A stretch of 64,000 bases of DNA, taken from Branchiostoma floridae. Lineage: Eukaryota > Chordata > Leptocardii > Amphioxiformes > Branchiostomatidae. The stretch lies in NCBI RefSeq assembly GCF_000003815.2, contig NC_049985.1, positions 10,514,206 to 10,578,205 on the forward strand. The letters run 5' to 3'. Positions within the stretch are counted from its first letter, which is position 1; the number at the start of each line of letters is the position of its first letter. Below the pieces are notes generated by a model, which saw only the letters and a program-made list of their open reading frames with translations, was not told the DNA's origin and did not search any database. Shown here in pieces: positions 23,501 to 34,457 of the stretch. The position numbers were made by a program, and so were the translations under genes.

Positions 23501-26396
23501 TTCTTGACAGGAACATCATGTAGATGTTACAAACATTCGTATTGACAGGAAAATCATGTCAATAGGGCCAAACGTTTTTTTTTAGTATTAGGAACATCTT
23601 GCCAATATTGTCAAATATTCTTGTTGACAGAAACATCCTGTCAATAGTGCAAATAGTTTTATTGATAGGAAAGTGTTACCAATATTGTCAATTGTTCTTA
23701 GCAGCAGAAGCTGGGTGGTAATAGTGCTTATTGACAGGGATATCTTGTAAATGTTGCAAAACAATCTTATTGACAGGAACATTCTGCGAATAATGCAAAA
23801 AACTCTGACAATTGCCTCAGCATTCCTAGATTGTTTAGTTTAGTTGATGTTATCCAAAAGCTGTTTGATGACTAAGGTCTTCTCTTGTTATTTTGTAGGT
23901 GGTGCAGAGAGAGGGAGAAGATGCCTTCGTCACACTCCGTGACGTCATGAAAGAAACGGGACAGGACAAAATCATGGAAGTCATCGAGGATGTGGTGATT
24001 GTGGTACCCAACAATAAATGTAAGCATCATTGCAATCATGAATACAACAAATCCCATATGGTCTAGTGGTTAGGATTTGGCGCTCTCACCGCCAAGGCCC
24101 GGGTTCGATTCCCGGTGTGGGAAAGTATACATTTTTCTACGTTTTATTTATTTCTACGACTATTTCTTTAAATTCACTATTTCTTTAGATTCACTATTTC
24201 TTTAGATTCGCTATTTCTTTACATTCACTATTTCTGTAGATTCATTATTTCTTTATGTGCATGCACCTTATACGCGCCTTATTTTACATGCTTTCTTACT
24301 TGATCTCCGTTATACTCTAGATGACAAGCTGCGGAAGAAGCTTGCTGAGGCGATGCTCGCCAAGAACAAGGGGAGGCTGGAGCAGATCATGGCGGAGTGT
24401 CGCGAGCAGGGGATGGACGAGGAGGACGATGTCTTGAAGGAGGCACAGAGAACTCTGGACCTAATCGAAGCCCGTCAAGGTAAAATTTGAGTTGATGGAT
24501 AAATAGGAGCTTAGATATATTGTGTGGACACAAGTAGATGTTAAGATAGGGTTTTGTGTCGTATCTGATTACAGAAATGGAGACAGTACAAAATCTGTAA
24601 GCACCATTGCAGTATGTTGTGTAACAAATCCCATATAGTCTAGTGGTTAGGATTTGGCGCTCTCACCGCCAAGGCCCGGGTTCGATTCCCGGTGTGGGAA
24701 ACTGTACATTTTTCCAAGTTTATACATTTCATCACATTTATCTAGATTGATCATTTGTTATGATTGGCTATTTTTAGATGATTGCACAAAGATATGATTG
24801 ATTGCATTACTTGTAACTATAGGACTCAAAAAGGCCATCAAAACACGGCACAGAGACCAACTCCAAGCTGCAGTCAAAGCCGCCAAACCGTTCAAGAACG
24901 AGCTCCGGAAGCACATGAACGAAGCAGAAGAAATCCTTGACAAGATCAAACGTCTCGACAAGTTACGTCACGCCATCATGGCCATGAACCAGGCGACCAT
25001 CGCGGAGATCAAGACGTACAACAACCCTCCTCCTGCCGTCTACAAGGTCATGATGGCGACCTTCCTGTTGCTAGGCAACACCATGGCACAGGTCAACGTA
25101 AGTAGCCTGGCAGTTTATGTTTTTGTGTTCTCTTTTAGACTTTTTTTTATTGTACATTGCAACTGAGGTTACGATATGCATTCATTTACACAATTATAGG
25201 AGCGATTAAAGAACTGATGACTTATAAGTTTTAAAACATAAATAACTTATTGAAATGCAAAAAGGCCATTGAGCTGGGATCGGTTACGGGGGGTATCATA
25301 CTTACGCTTCGCTTCGTTCGAGCGACTTGACGGAGTGGTAAACGGATTACAACGATGAAAAAGTTCATTTTGTTTTACACTTTGTGTGTTTTGTTATCAT
25401 TTTATTCATATGTGTACTTTGATATTCCCAGCACATAGTCAAGGGTAACACAAATTCAATTTAGAACCCAGCGGCGTCGCCAACATAACGCAGTCCTGCT
25501 CTAGATAATGTATTACAATGCGGTATGGCAGGAAGGGGTGGTGGTTGTAACCTATGTTTACAAACTTTGTTTGATTATAGATTTTTGATAATGCACTTTC
25601 CAAAATAACACTTTATTCTGGACGTTAAAACTGACTTTAACCCTGTGTCTTACCGTCCACCAGGACTGGGTGTCCCTCCTAGCTCTGATCGGTAAGACGG
25701 GACGGCAGAGCCTGAAGCGGCGGGTGAAGAACTGCGAGCCGGCTAACATCTCATCGGAGACCGCCGAGGAAGCCAAGCAGTGCCTGGGAGACCTCAGTCT
25801 GGATGGCGTCCGGGACCAAAGTTCAGGAGCAGCTACCTTCTATGTCTGGGTAAGCATGAACTCCAAATCAGCCTGTCACTGGCCCCTTTCCACTATACAG
25901 TGGCTGTACAGCGACCAAAACTTGGGATTGTGTGGACCTTGATTTTACAATTTGAATTATGATGCAAGATGTACATGTAGAAGTATGATTTCGAACGTAG
26001 TGTAGAAAAATACGAATTTGATCTTTCTTCTTTATCTATGAAACTAGTCGAGCAACTGTCAAATCTTTATTCGCTCACCGTTAGCAGCATCTACCAGTCA
26101 ATACACAAGGAAGAACCCTGTCCTTGGTGCTGAACACGATACACATGCTAAACGTGAAAATTGTGCCCTCCTGCGCAACAAGTCCCTGTCGTCGATGTTG
26201 ATATCTCGTGCAAACTAGAAATCGTCTCCTGTCACAATAGCTGTATGAATGTAATTATCGCAGTAATGTAGTCACAACCTTGTACTGAATCTCAACCTTG
26301 TTTGTCCGCTTTGCTTTGTAGTCGGTGGGGACGATCAGCGAGGTGGAGGAGATGGCTCTTACCAAGCAAAAGGCAAACTCGAAAGCCACCGGGTGA
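17565..26396 (+). CDS. KYL1: KY/hillarin-type pseudo-transglutaminase with CARD-like and dynein-stalk-like tail
   Basis: Twelve exons: 17565-17660, 18584-18679, 19002-19127, 19529-19675, 20174-20403, 20773-22856, 23180-23439, 23899-24019, 24321-24479, 24823-25097, 25664-25849, 26322-26396. Total 3855 nt, 1284 residues, one frame, GT-AG throughout. Residues 1-6 (MGSGSS) fit N-myristoylation. Residues 13-64 are Pro/Gln-rich with a PPVY motif. Cys96 and Cys99 form a CxxC. Residues 156 to about 300 are the transglutaminase-like core: the Cys position reads T in TYLYPVLFLNLC, the His position reads G in GTWTVV, and Asp stays in VDSHWGS. The FYFLPNP and SWQLIDNP segments are KY/hillarin hallmarks. 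About five KY beta repeats fill one 2084-nt exon. A CARD-like domain spans about 955-1045, followed by two helical hairpins and the dynein-stalk-like end (about 1160-1284). The start is the first ATG after an acceptor at 17543. A possible poly(A) signal is at 27024. Role unknown; scaffold proposed. Confidence 0.85.
17636..18205 (+). repeat. 41-bp minisatellite that repeats the exon-1 end and its splice donor
   Basis: The first unit is the last 20-odd bases of KYL1 exon 1 plus the start of the intron. Seven identical 41-bp units follow (about 17783-18066), with diverged units on both sides. Each perfect unit contains CTCAGTATGCACAG followed by GTAAGG, an intact 5' splice site. A diverged three-unit block (CGGTATAC, TTCTTTCTTAG, CCTGTATAGG types) occurs on each side of the perfect core, giving a symmetrical higher-order layout. 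Confidence 0.9.
18680..18808. mobile_element. Small foldback element abutting the KYL1 exon 2 donor
   Basis: Inverted ends GGTAACTAATCTCCAACCAGAT and, at the right in reverse complement, GTTACCTGTTAATCTCCAAGC, around a core with CCCTTAGCCGGCTACACTCC. The left end coincides with the donor of exon 2 (ACACAG then GTAACT), so the splice site lies at the element edge. Confidence 0.6.
22877..22938 (+). repeat. (ATATC)n pentanucleotide microsatellite
   Basis: About twelve perfect ATATC units starting 20 bp inside KYL1 intron 6. A 5-bp unit read in threes repeats every 15 bp, and this frame has no stop, so the giant exon stays open through the repeat (encoding ...SYHII... units) to a stop near 23021. 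Confidence 0.95.
23266..24001 (+). other. CARD-like domain of KYL1 (two exons)
   Basis: Encoded by the end of exon 7 and by exon 8. The predicted six-helix pattern begins EEYQLVLRQHRRTIADEM, continues through a KVIPRFEENRFIDEEEA segment like the gvlt-xee region of CARDs, and ends LLNVVQREGEDAF and MKETGQDKIMEVI. Spacing and hydrophobic positions resemble CARDs such as that of CRADD. The intron falls after LLN in phase 0, the same place as in KYL2 and KYL3. The call is by eye; another death-fold subtype is possible. Confidence 0.7.
23466..23808 (+). repeat. About 39-bp minisatellite in KYL1 intron 7
   Basis: Roughly nine diverged units of the form TTGACAGGAACATCCTGTCAATAGTGCAAA. Each unit is partly palindromic (TTGACAGGAA...TCCTGTCAA). 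The intron interrupts the CARD-like domain. Confidence 0.8.
24052..24123 (+). tRNA. tRNA-Glu (CTC), copy 1
   Basis: 72 nt, intron-less. Acceptor stem TCCCATA pairs with TGTGGGA (one T-G pair), followed by discriminator A. The D arm reads GGTCTAGTGGTTAGG, the anticodon arm GGCGCTCTCACCGCC with anticodon CTC, and the T arm CCGGGTTCGATTCCCGG, which also forms the B box. It lies in sense orientation in KYL1 intron 8. A nearby pol III terminator is weak (TTTTT at about 24132). Confidence 0.96.
24160..24255 (+). repeat. 17-bp pyrimidine-rich tandem repeat
   Basis: About six units of TCACTATTTCTTTAGAT just downstream of tRNA-Glu copy 1 and about 65 bp before the exon 9 acceptor. The repeat supplies several extra CTTTAG acceptor-like sites. 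Confidence 0.75.
24629..24700 (+). tRNA. tRNA-Glu (CTC), copy 2
   Basis: Differs from copy 1 by one base in the linker before the D stem (CATATAGTC versus CATATGGTC); all stems and anticodon CTC are kept. It sits in KYL1 intron 9, 577 bp downstream of copy 1. Flanks are similar on both sides (TAAGCA-CATTGCA and AACAAATCCCATAT before; GTACATTTTTC or TATACATTTTTC after), so flanking DNA was duplicated with the gene. Confidence 0.96.
24985..26393 (+). other. Dynein-stalk (MTBD)-like C-terminus of KYL1
   Basis: Encoded by the end of exon 10 and by exons 11 and 12. Residue order follows the dynein heavy-chain microtubule-binding domain: ATIAEIKTYNNPPPAV (dynein: D-I-x-E-x-K-x-x-K-x-P-P-x-x-V), VMMATFLLLG, DWVSLLALIGKTGRQSL, a PANIS segment, DGVRDQSSGAATFYVW, then EVEEM. 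The protein ends where the second stalk coiled coil would begin in dynein. Microtubule binding is inferred only. Confidence 0.65.
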
Positions 26397-28509
26397 TTTC
26401 TATGTAATACAGAAGCAAATGTATTAACTATTACAACTAAGGGGACCTTTTGACCCCCTTTTGTATTGCTTATGGGATTAAATGATGCCTGACACGGTGA
26501 CATGGTTGTATAATACCCGGAATGGCAGTATATGATATGCTCTGAATAGCGTAACCACGAAAACGTCACATCTGTTAAGAAGGAATGTTTTGGAAGTCTA
26601 GAAATAACGCTTCGTGTGACCCTTTATCCTTGCAATAGAAAACACTGACAAAGACATGAACCTGTTAGGTTTGTATATTTGAATATGTCACATCTCTAGA
26701 AGTTTAACAAGATTTGCGTTATTTTCTCTTAAATACGTATCTGGCGAAATGTATAAATGTTTGTGTGTACAAAGAAGCATTATTCTAAACACTGTGGGGC
26801 TGAAGTAATCAGAAAATGTGCGTAAAACGTGCTAAAGGGTATACACGTGCCTTGATCAACTCAATGAATACGATCCAATTGCGTTTTGTATAAAATGATG
26901 TCATGTGTAAGATTTCTGTGTAAGATGTAAAAGAAGGAGATATGGTACAGAAATGCAGTATGGCTTTCCGCTCCACGTTGGTAAGAAATGGTTATTTAAA
27001 CGACATGTTATTCTCTCAATACAAATAAACGAGGCTTTTATTAAGCTTATCAGCAAATAGTTTACAGTCTTTTACTTGACAGCTCTGACCAAAAGCCCTT
27101 ATCGGCGTCTCCTGGTAACCTGTTACAGTGTTGTTGTAAGGTTACTGTTCCATTATAATCTCTCTCCAAGGGATGTATTGTTCAGTTTCTTTTCTATATG
27201 TGTTATGTTATAAAGTTTAAACTGGTATCCTAACAAGGCCAAAAGCGGTCATAACATACCCGTGATGGGTTGGTTTTAATCAAATGGAAATATTCCTAAC
27301 GGACGTGTCGAGTAAAACCCAACCAGAGTGGAGTAACAATGACGACAAGGGAAACTTGTAAACATGTTTGTACTTTAGGAAAGGACCTTTGTATAGGAAA
27401 TGCCAACATAAAGGCACTGTTTTAATTTTGTCGTTATGTCAACAAACGTTGCTACAAACATCACGATCGGAGCATTGTCATAGGCACAGTAAGGAAAAAT
27501 AGTTTTCGCCATGAGGATGGGTGGCCTCGGACAAGGAGTTTCACGACTTGATTTCTCTCTGTCAATTTACTTGTTGCCAACTGTGGAGACATCCAGCTAC
27601 TAAAGTAAGTTTGCTGGCATTTATTTAAGTGACTTGTAAAATTGCCACTTACTAACAATGTGAATAGGTGACGGGAAACAAAAGGATGCCGGAAAAGAGT
27701 GAAGAAAATATTGGCGAAAATGTTTGATGTTTACCTTCGTCTTACGTCTTGTATTGTGTCGTATACTATACTGTTTGCCTAATGTTTTCTTTATGAATGA
27801 CATCCACTGGATCCTACACTAATCTTACGATTCAGCAACATGCCTAAATAGAGTTTATATACGCACACAACGCATATTTACCCATCGTACCTTACATTGA
27901 TACATTTATAATTGGTACCTTTAAAAACTTTATTACTATCAACAAAATATATAATTCTTTCAAATTTGACTTTTATCATGAAAAGTTTAAACTGCAAACT
28001 TTCAAGCTGACATTCAAATAGACCTTTCCGTGCTGTTCTGTTTTTTACTTCAAATTTGTAATCAGACTTGTATTCAAACACTTCCTTAGCAACGGCTATT
28101 CAGAAAGCTAAACATTGAAGATTTAATCAAGACAAAATGTCCGAAAGGCTATCATTAACAACTTCGTCACTCTCTCTTTTTCACATTGAGAGCATGATGA
28201 ACAGCAGTTGAATAGAATAATGAATCACACGTTTTTATTTGGTTATTTGCCCTTTTTTGATTTATATCACATGGAGCTGTGAAAATAAATATCATGACCC
28301 GACCATGAGTACAGGAACACGTCCCATGTATTTGTAGGACGCTTGAGAGTCGAAAACAAAGTACTAAACGATTATGTTGGAGAATTCAAAGCCCCAACTG
28401 CCATTGACGTTACGCACAATGTCCTTTAGACTCGCAATTAGCCATATGTCAACTCATTCAACATTCTTGATGTTCATGTAAGTAGCCATACCTTTTCTTT
28501 AATTTGCAG
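26397..28509. other. KYL1-KYL2 intergenic region
   Basis: About 2.1 kb. The first 630 bp are likely KYL1 3' UTR, with AATAAA at 27024-27029. The rest is AT-rich with no supported exon and should hold the KYL2 promoter and leader. Confidence 0.45.
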
Positions 28510-28526
28510 TTGAACGCAAGACCAAC

Positions 28527-31500
28527 ATGGGGTGTGGCACATCGTCTCTCCAACAACAGCAAACACTGGTGGACAAGGTACGGAGGTGGAATCTAGAAGG
28601 CGATGTAACGTACATCGTAATTTTAAACACTATAATTGACTGGTCGTAACCGTAAGAGTTGGTTAAATTCATACACAAATTTACACATGTTAGCACCCTG
28701 CAGGAGAACTTTATCATATGTACCTGCATATGCATGTACATGTATATAACGTTACTCGATAAATAACACTTAGGGTGGCTAGCAAGTAGCATATGAAATA
28801 TTAACAAGGTGCGTTTCTGTCTTTTTTAAAATCCGCGGATACACAAAGAAGCCTGTTCACGAGTGCTGTATGAAGAAAAGATATGGGCAAAACCTATCCA
28901 AGGAATTAGGCTATATATAGTATTTTGGTAACATTGACCAGGAATAGAATTTCTACAATACTATCACAATCTTTCGTTAGCAACATTTTATACATTTATA
29001 GAGAAAAGAAGTATTACCTGACTGGTTACCTACCGTGCCGGAAGAGGAGAGGGAAGATTGGCCAGCCTACTGTCGAGTGTGTGATCTGGTCGATCATGGG
29101 CAGGTGAGAAATACTCCTACTTAACATTTCATGGTTAGCAGCTCTGAACAGAGACAGGCAGAAAAGGTGACCGGCGATAGAACGACTGGGAATTTGGAGA
29201 ATGTTTGAAGTATGTATTGTATGTTCTTCCAAATGTGTCCTATCCCTAATGTGAGAAGTAGAATGTATACACCATTTTTGCGATACTACCTATCAACGGT
29301 TTATCTTAAGCTTAAGCCTATTAAAATTTGAGATTGGACGGCGATATTGGTGAACTTGCTTGCCTGTATTTACTTACCTCCAGGTTGAAGCGCCCACTTC
29401 GCCAACTCCTGAAGGGATGCTCACTTACACAGTACTGTGCAGCGATGACGTCATCACACACGTCATATACAAACCTACCACATTTGGGCACTGTGGCAGA
29501 TTTGACCACCTTGACGACCATGCCGCAAAAGTAAGCAAGAGCTTTGTAGAGCATAACAGCCATGATAATTTTCTTAAGCAAAATAGCTTTGAAATGCAGT
29601 CTGTCTATGTCGTAGTCCTTTAAATCTTGATTTCTGAAAGTAGATTTCCATCACAATGTCAACAACAAGATGTTTGAAACCACCCCATAGTAGAAGGCAA
29701 CATTGTCCATCAACTGCTATCCACAGATGACCATACTCACGACTACCTCCTAGCCATGGTTTGAAGAAGGTCTGGAGGCCATTTGTGACAGGGGCTTAAT
29801 ACATTTATATCTACTGATGACAGAATCATACTGTCACCCAAGCAACACCAGGACATAGCCAGTTTGATACATATATGATATATTCTGGTTCGTTTACAGG
29901 TCCCTTCCTCACTCATCGATGACTTCACGGCGTTAGTAACGTATTTGATCGGGCCGGCACGAACAGAGCTGGATCGGGTCCGCGTACTGTACGCCTGGGT
30001 CACCTGCCAAGACGTGTCGGTCAACACGGAAGGCGCAACGGAAGACACACCTGGCTGGTACCTGCACAAGATGAGGGAAAGTGAAAGTTACTACCATCTG
30101 TTGTTCTCCACTCTCTGCAGGTATCCTTGGGACCTTCCGTTACTTCTTATACTTCTTAGTTTTATCGGTCTTCATTTCATTGTACTCCTATCCATTTGCT
30201 ATGCAACATGATTCATAATACCAACTGAAATGATACACGTTGTACTTAGACTAAAGAAATCATAGCAATGACTTGAAACACCGAATCATTTCATTTTTCA
30301 CTTGTGTAGACGAAAACGTTCCTGACTTTTATGATCCTGGAAACAAATCGTTAGAAGAGACGAATAAGTTTATCTATGTTGGTTAGTACAAATGCTAACC
30401 CTATCCGTTTCTCACAGCCATGCAGGTGTTCGGTGTCAAACCATTCGTGGCTACGCAAAGACTGCTGACAAACCTCCAAACACGCAGTTCGCAGGGACGT
30501 CCCCTATCAAGCAGTGGACAGCTGTCTGTATTGACGGACGATGGGGCATAGTCGATACTCGCTGGGGCAGTCGTGACTCAGCTGAAGACATGACAACATC
30601 GCCATCATCATCTGACGACACAAACCAACACAACACCAACGAGTTTTACTTCTTACCGCACCCCGCGCAGTACCTGAGCACGTGCTTTCCCGAAGACCCG
30701 GATTGGCAACTCGTACTGAGTCCGATCGAAATCTCTGACTTCGAGACTCATGTTCAGTGCTGGCCTCATTTCTTCGCTTTCGGCCTGTCCTTGTTAAGTC
30801 ACCACCGTGGGGAAGTGCAAACGACAAATGGACAAGCGAAGATCTACATCGGCTGCAATGAAGAAGACATTCGGGCGATAAACTTTGCCTACAGTCTGAC
30901 AGAGTCTTCGGGGTCAGACCGTTGGGAAGGGGCTTCATTGGACAGATTCGTGCTGCAACAGAAGAAGAGAGACGCTGTCGTTTTCAGCATTCAACCACCG
31001 CATAGGGGCGAATATCTTCTCGAGATCTTCGTGGGAAGCCATGACGACAAGACGTGTTACACCGCTTGCGAATACTTAATTGTATGCGATGAAACTAGCA
31101 AGGACGTTTGCCCTCTTCCCGACTGGCCGGGCGATTGGGGCCCTGGGAGCGAGGCGGTTGCTATGGGACTCGTCCCGATATCCCACCCTGCATCCTGTGT
31201 GCGTTGTAAAAGCACGCCGGCATCAATAGAGTTCTCATTGTCACGCGAACTGGATTTCCTAGCCAAACTGTTCGAAGTCAACACGAAAGAGACACGACTA
31301 CGACGGTACGTTGCTCACGAGGTAGCCGATGGTACTGCAACCTTCCACGTGATGCCCCCAAAACAGGGAACGTATGGCCTCGCAATCTACGCTAAGGAAC
31401 GTGGACAGGCAGGGGCCTTTGCTGCGATGTGTAGCTACCTGACGATAGCGGAAGACATGGAACAAGATGCAAAGCCGTTCCCGGACGTTCCAAAGGGCTC

Positions 31501-34406
31501 GTTCGGGCCGGTTCAACCGAGCTTTTTGGACCTCGGACTGAGAACAGTGACACATCACAGTGCCTTCGTCGACTGCGAGTCAAGTGAACTGGACCTCAGG
31601 CTGAGTATGTCCAGAACTCTGCAGTTGAGTCACCAGCTTTCGCTGGAAAATGACAATGACTTTGGAAGCTATGTCTTTCGGCAAGTCGTAGACGACGAGG
31701 TCCAGTTCTTAGTCCGCTTCCCGAAGCCGGGAAGATACAGACTGGCCATCTTCGCAGAGGAGGTCTCTCCTGATGAAGACCCTCGGAATGTCTTCAACTA
31801 CTGTATCAGCTGTACTGGTTCTGTGTCTCATGATGTACATCCGTTTCCTGATGTGGCTGGCAATCAGTGGGGAGAACGGTATCCTACATGTAAGGACTAC
31901 GGCATCTTCCCTGCCAGTCACCCAAATGCGTACATAGAGACCACTTCTGGTGAGCTGGAGATCAAGTTGGAATCAGAGACGCACATCGATATTCTCCACT
32001 TATTCCAGCGGTGGAAGGAAGGGGCTCAGCCGGAAGATTTCTCGCAATGCGTGAAAGCAATGGATGGCGAGGATGCGGACAGGGTGGGAGTAAGAGTTTC
32101 ATGTCCCCATGTCGGAGAATACAGCCTAGAACTCTTCGCAAGGATGTCCGAAGAGGAGGAACCAATTAACGTGTTTAACTACTTCATTGGCTACAAGGAA
32201 GAAGCAGCAGCATCAACTGAAGATGATGACCAGGCAACAACAGGAGAGAGTCCAGCAGGGCCATCGACAGAATCGCCCGGGGAAGCCAGTGATACGCTTA
32301 CCCTGCTTGGTTTGTCGAAAAAGAGCCATCCGGAAACGAACATAATGAACAAAACAGGTGAACTTCTCATCACATTTGGAAAAGCTACACCTCTGGTATT
32401 CTCACAAAACCTCAACATGAAGACAGAAACAGGCACTGAAGAAATGGGCGACTACGTTTTCAGACAGGTGCTCAACGACGAAGTCCACTTTCGCCTGCGT
32501 TTTCCTACTGTGGGTGTGTACAACTTTTCCGTGTCTGCAGGTGAAGTAGGTGGGACCCTGGAAGAAGTCATCAAGTACACCATCAACTGTACCGCACCTA
32601 ACCAGAAACTGAGCCCATATCCGGATGTAGACGGCGACCAGTGGGGGCTGAAGCAGCCGGATGCCAGTACCATCACGCTAAAGAGTCACCCTGCCGCATA
32701 CATCAAAGCCTCGCAAAGGCTTGATATCGTAATAGAGTCAACCGCACCGACACAGTTTCAGCAACGTTTTTACTTGCGGACAAGGAAGGAAGGAACGAAG
32801 AAACTCAAGAAGAAAGACGTTGGTGACTTTGGATGCCATAAGACCCTGGACCAGGGCAAGAAAACGGTAGTTGTGCTTCACTTCCCGAGGGAAGGCGACT
32901 ACACATTACAGCTATCGGCCTGCAATTCAGAGAGTCAGAATGTGATCAACTATCTGATCTACTGCGACATGCCAATGGATCCTTGCATACCGTTTCCAAC
33001 GGTTGAAGACAGAAGATGGGGCCCGGTCTATTCCAACTGTGAGTCAAACGGCTTCACTTTGAATAGTCATGAGGACCCCTTCATCACCTCCGACAACGAA
33101 GAGCCAAGGCTCAGCTTTGGTGCACCAAAGTCTACGTGGCTTCGTCACACATTGGTGTATTGCTCCGACAAGGGACAGGAAGAAGACGTGTCGTCGTTTG
33201 CGTTCACACAGGCTGATCATCAAGACACCGGACACGTAGTTGCATGGTTACGTCTGCCGAGTGTCGGCTTCTACAGGCTTACCATACATAGCAGAGCAAA
33301 GAATGAGACAGTTCTGGTCAACTATCTTTTGGACTGCAAAAAGCCGATGAAAGTCTGCCTTCCGTGGCCAGAACAGCCGCATGGCTGGCCCATCGGGTGG
33401 CATCTCTTCGAGCCGCGAATGAAAGTCATCACAGCAGGAAAGGAGGTCAGATTCAGCGGGATCTTCCCCAACGTGTCGGACGTGGCAGTCATATTGCCAA
33501 CAGGAGACCGCGTTCAGCTTAACGAACAAGAAAACAGTAAGTGGAAAGGAACTGTGACAATTCCAGTAGAAGCACAGGCTGGAGACACAGTCACATTAGG
33601 GATTGTAGTAGACAAACAAACTGGCAAGCACCAAGAGGTTCTGAGGTATATCATTGAAGGAGGAGCAAAGGAGGCACCCCATGTTGAAGAGGGTGCAAAG
33701 GAGACATCCCCTGCTGGTGCTGAAGGTGGCGGTAAAGTGGAAACCCCACCAGAGGTAGAACAGCCAGAGGACTACAGAGCAGTCTTGAAGAGACACAAAA
33801 GTTCCATAGCAGAGGTGATGATTCCACGCGAGGTCATCAAGAAGTTTGAAGAAGAGGGGATCATCAACGAATCGGAAGCGAGTGAGATGGACACACAGCT
33901 GCCTGTCAACACGCTGGATGTCAACAAGTCTTTGTTGAAGGTAAGTTATTCCTGGCTTTTGATAAAAAGTTACAGTTGTGTTTATCTTAATATCGTTTAG
34001 TACACTTGTGAGAGGTAAATGACAAGGTAAAGACATTTCTTGATTCTGCAAACTGAATAGGATCAAACACATGTCATTCTTCACCAGGCGGTGATGACAG
34101 AGGGAGAAGACGCGTTCGTGACTTACCGGGACATGATAGAGGAGACCGGGCAGAAGGAAGTGCTGGAGCTCATCAAGGACGTGGTCGTTGAACCTGCCAC
34201 TTCCGATACAGGTACAGCAAATCTAGATACCTATTTTTTCATCACATTCATCTAGTTAGAATAGTAAATGGTAATTCAATCTTAGTATTGTAGGCAATAT
34301 TACATTAATACTGAAGAAATATGATCTTTTAAAAGTATGAGACCGTATTGCTATAGGGTGGGTAAGATACTAACATAAAAAATGGACTTCGTCCCTGGGT
34401 GGGCTC

Positions 34407-34457
<51 letters not shown>

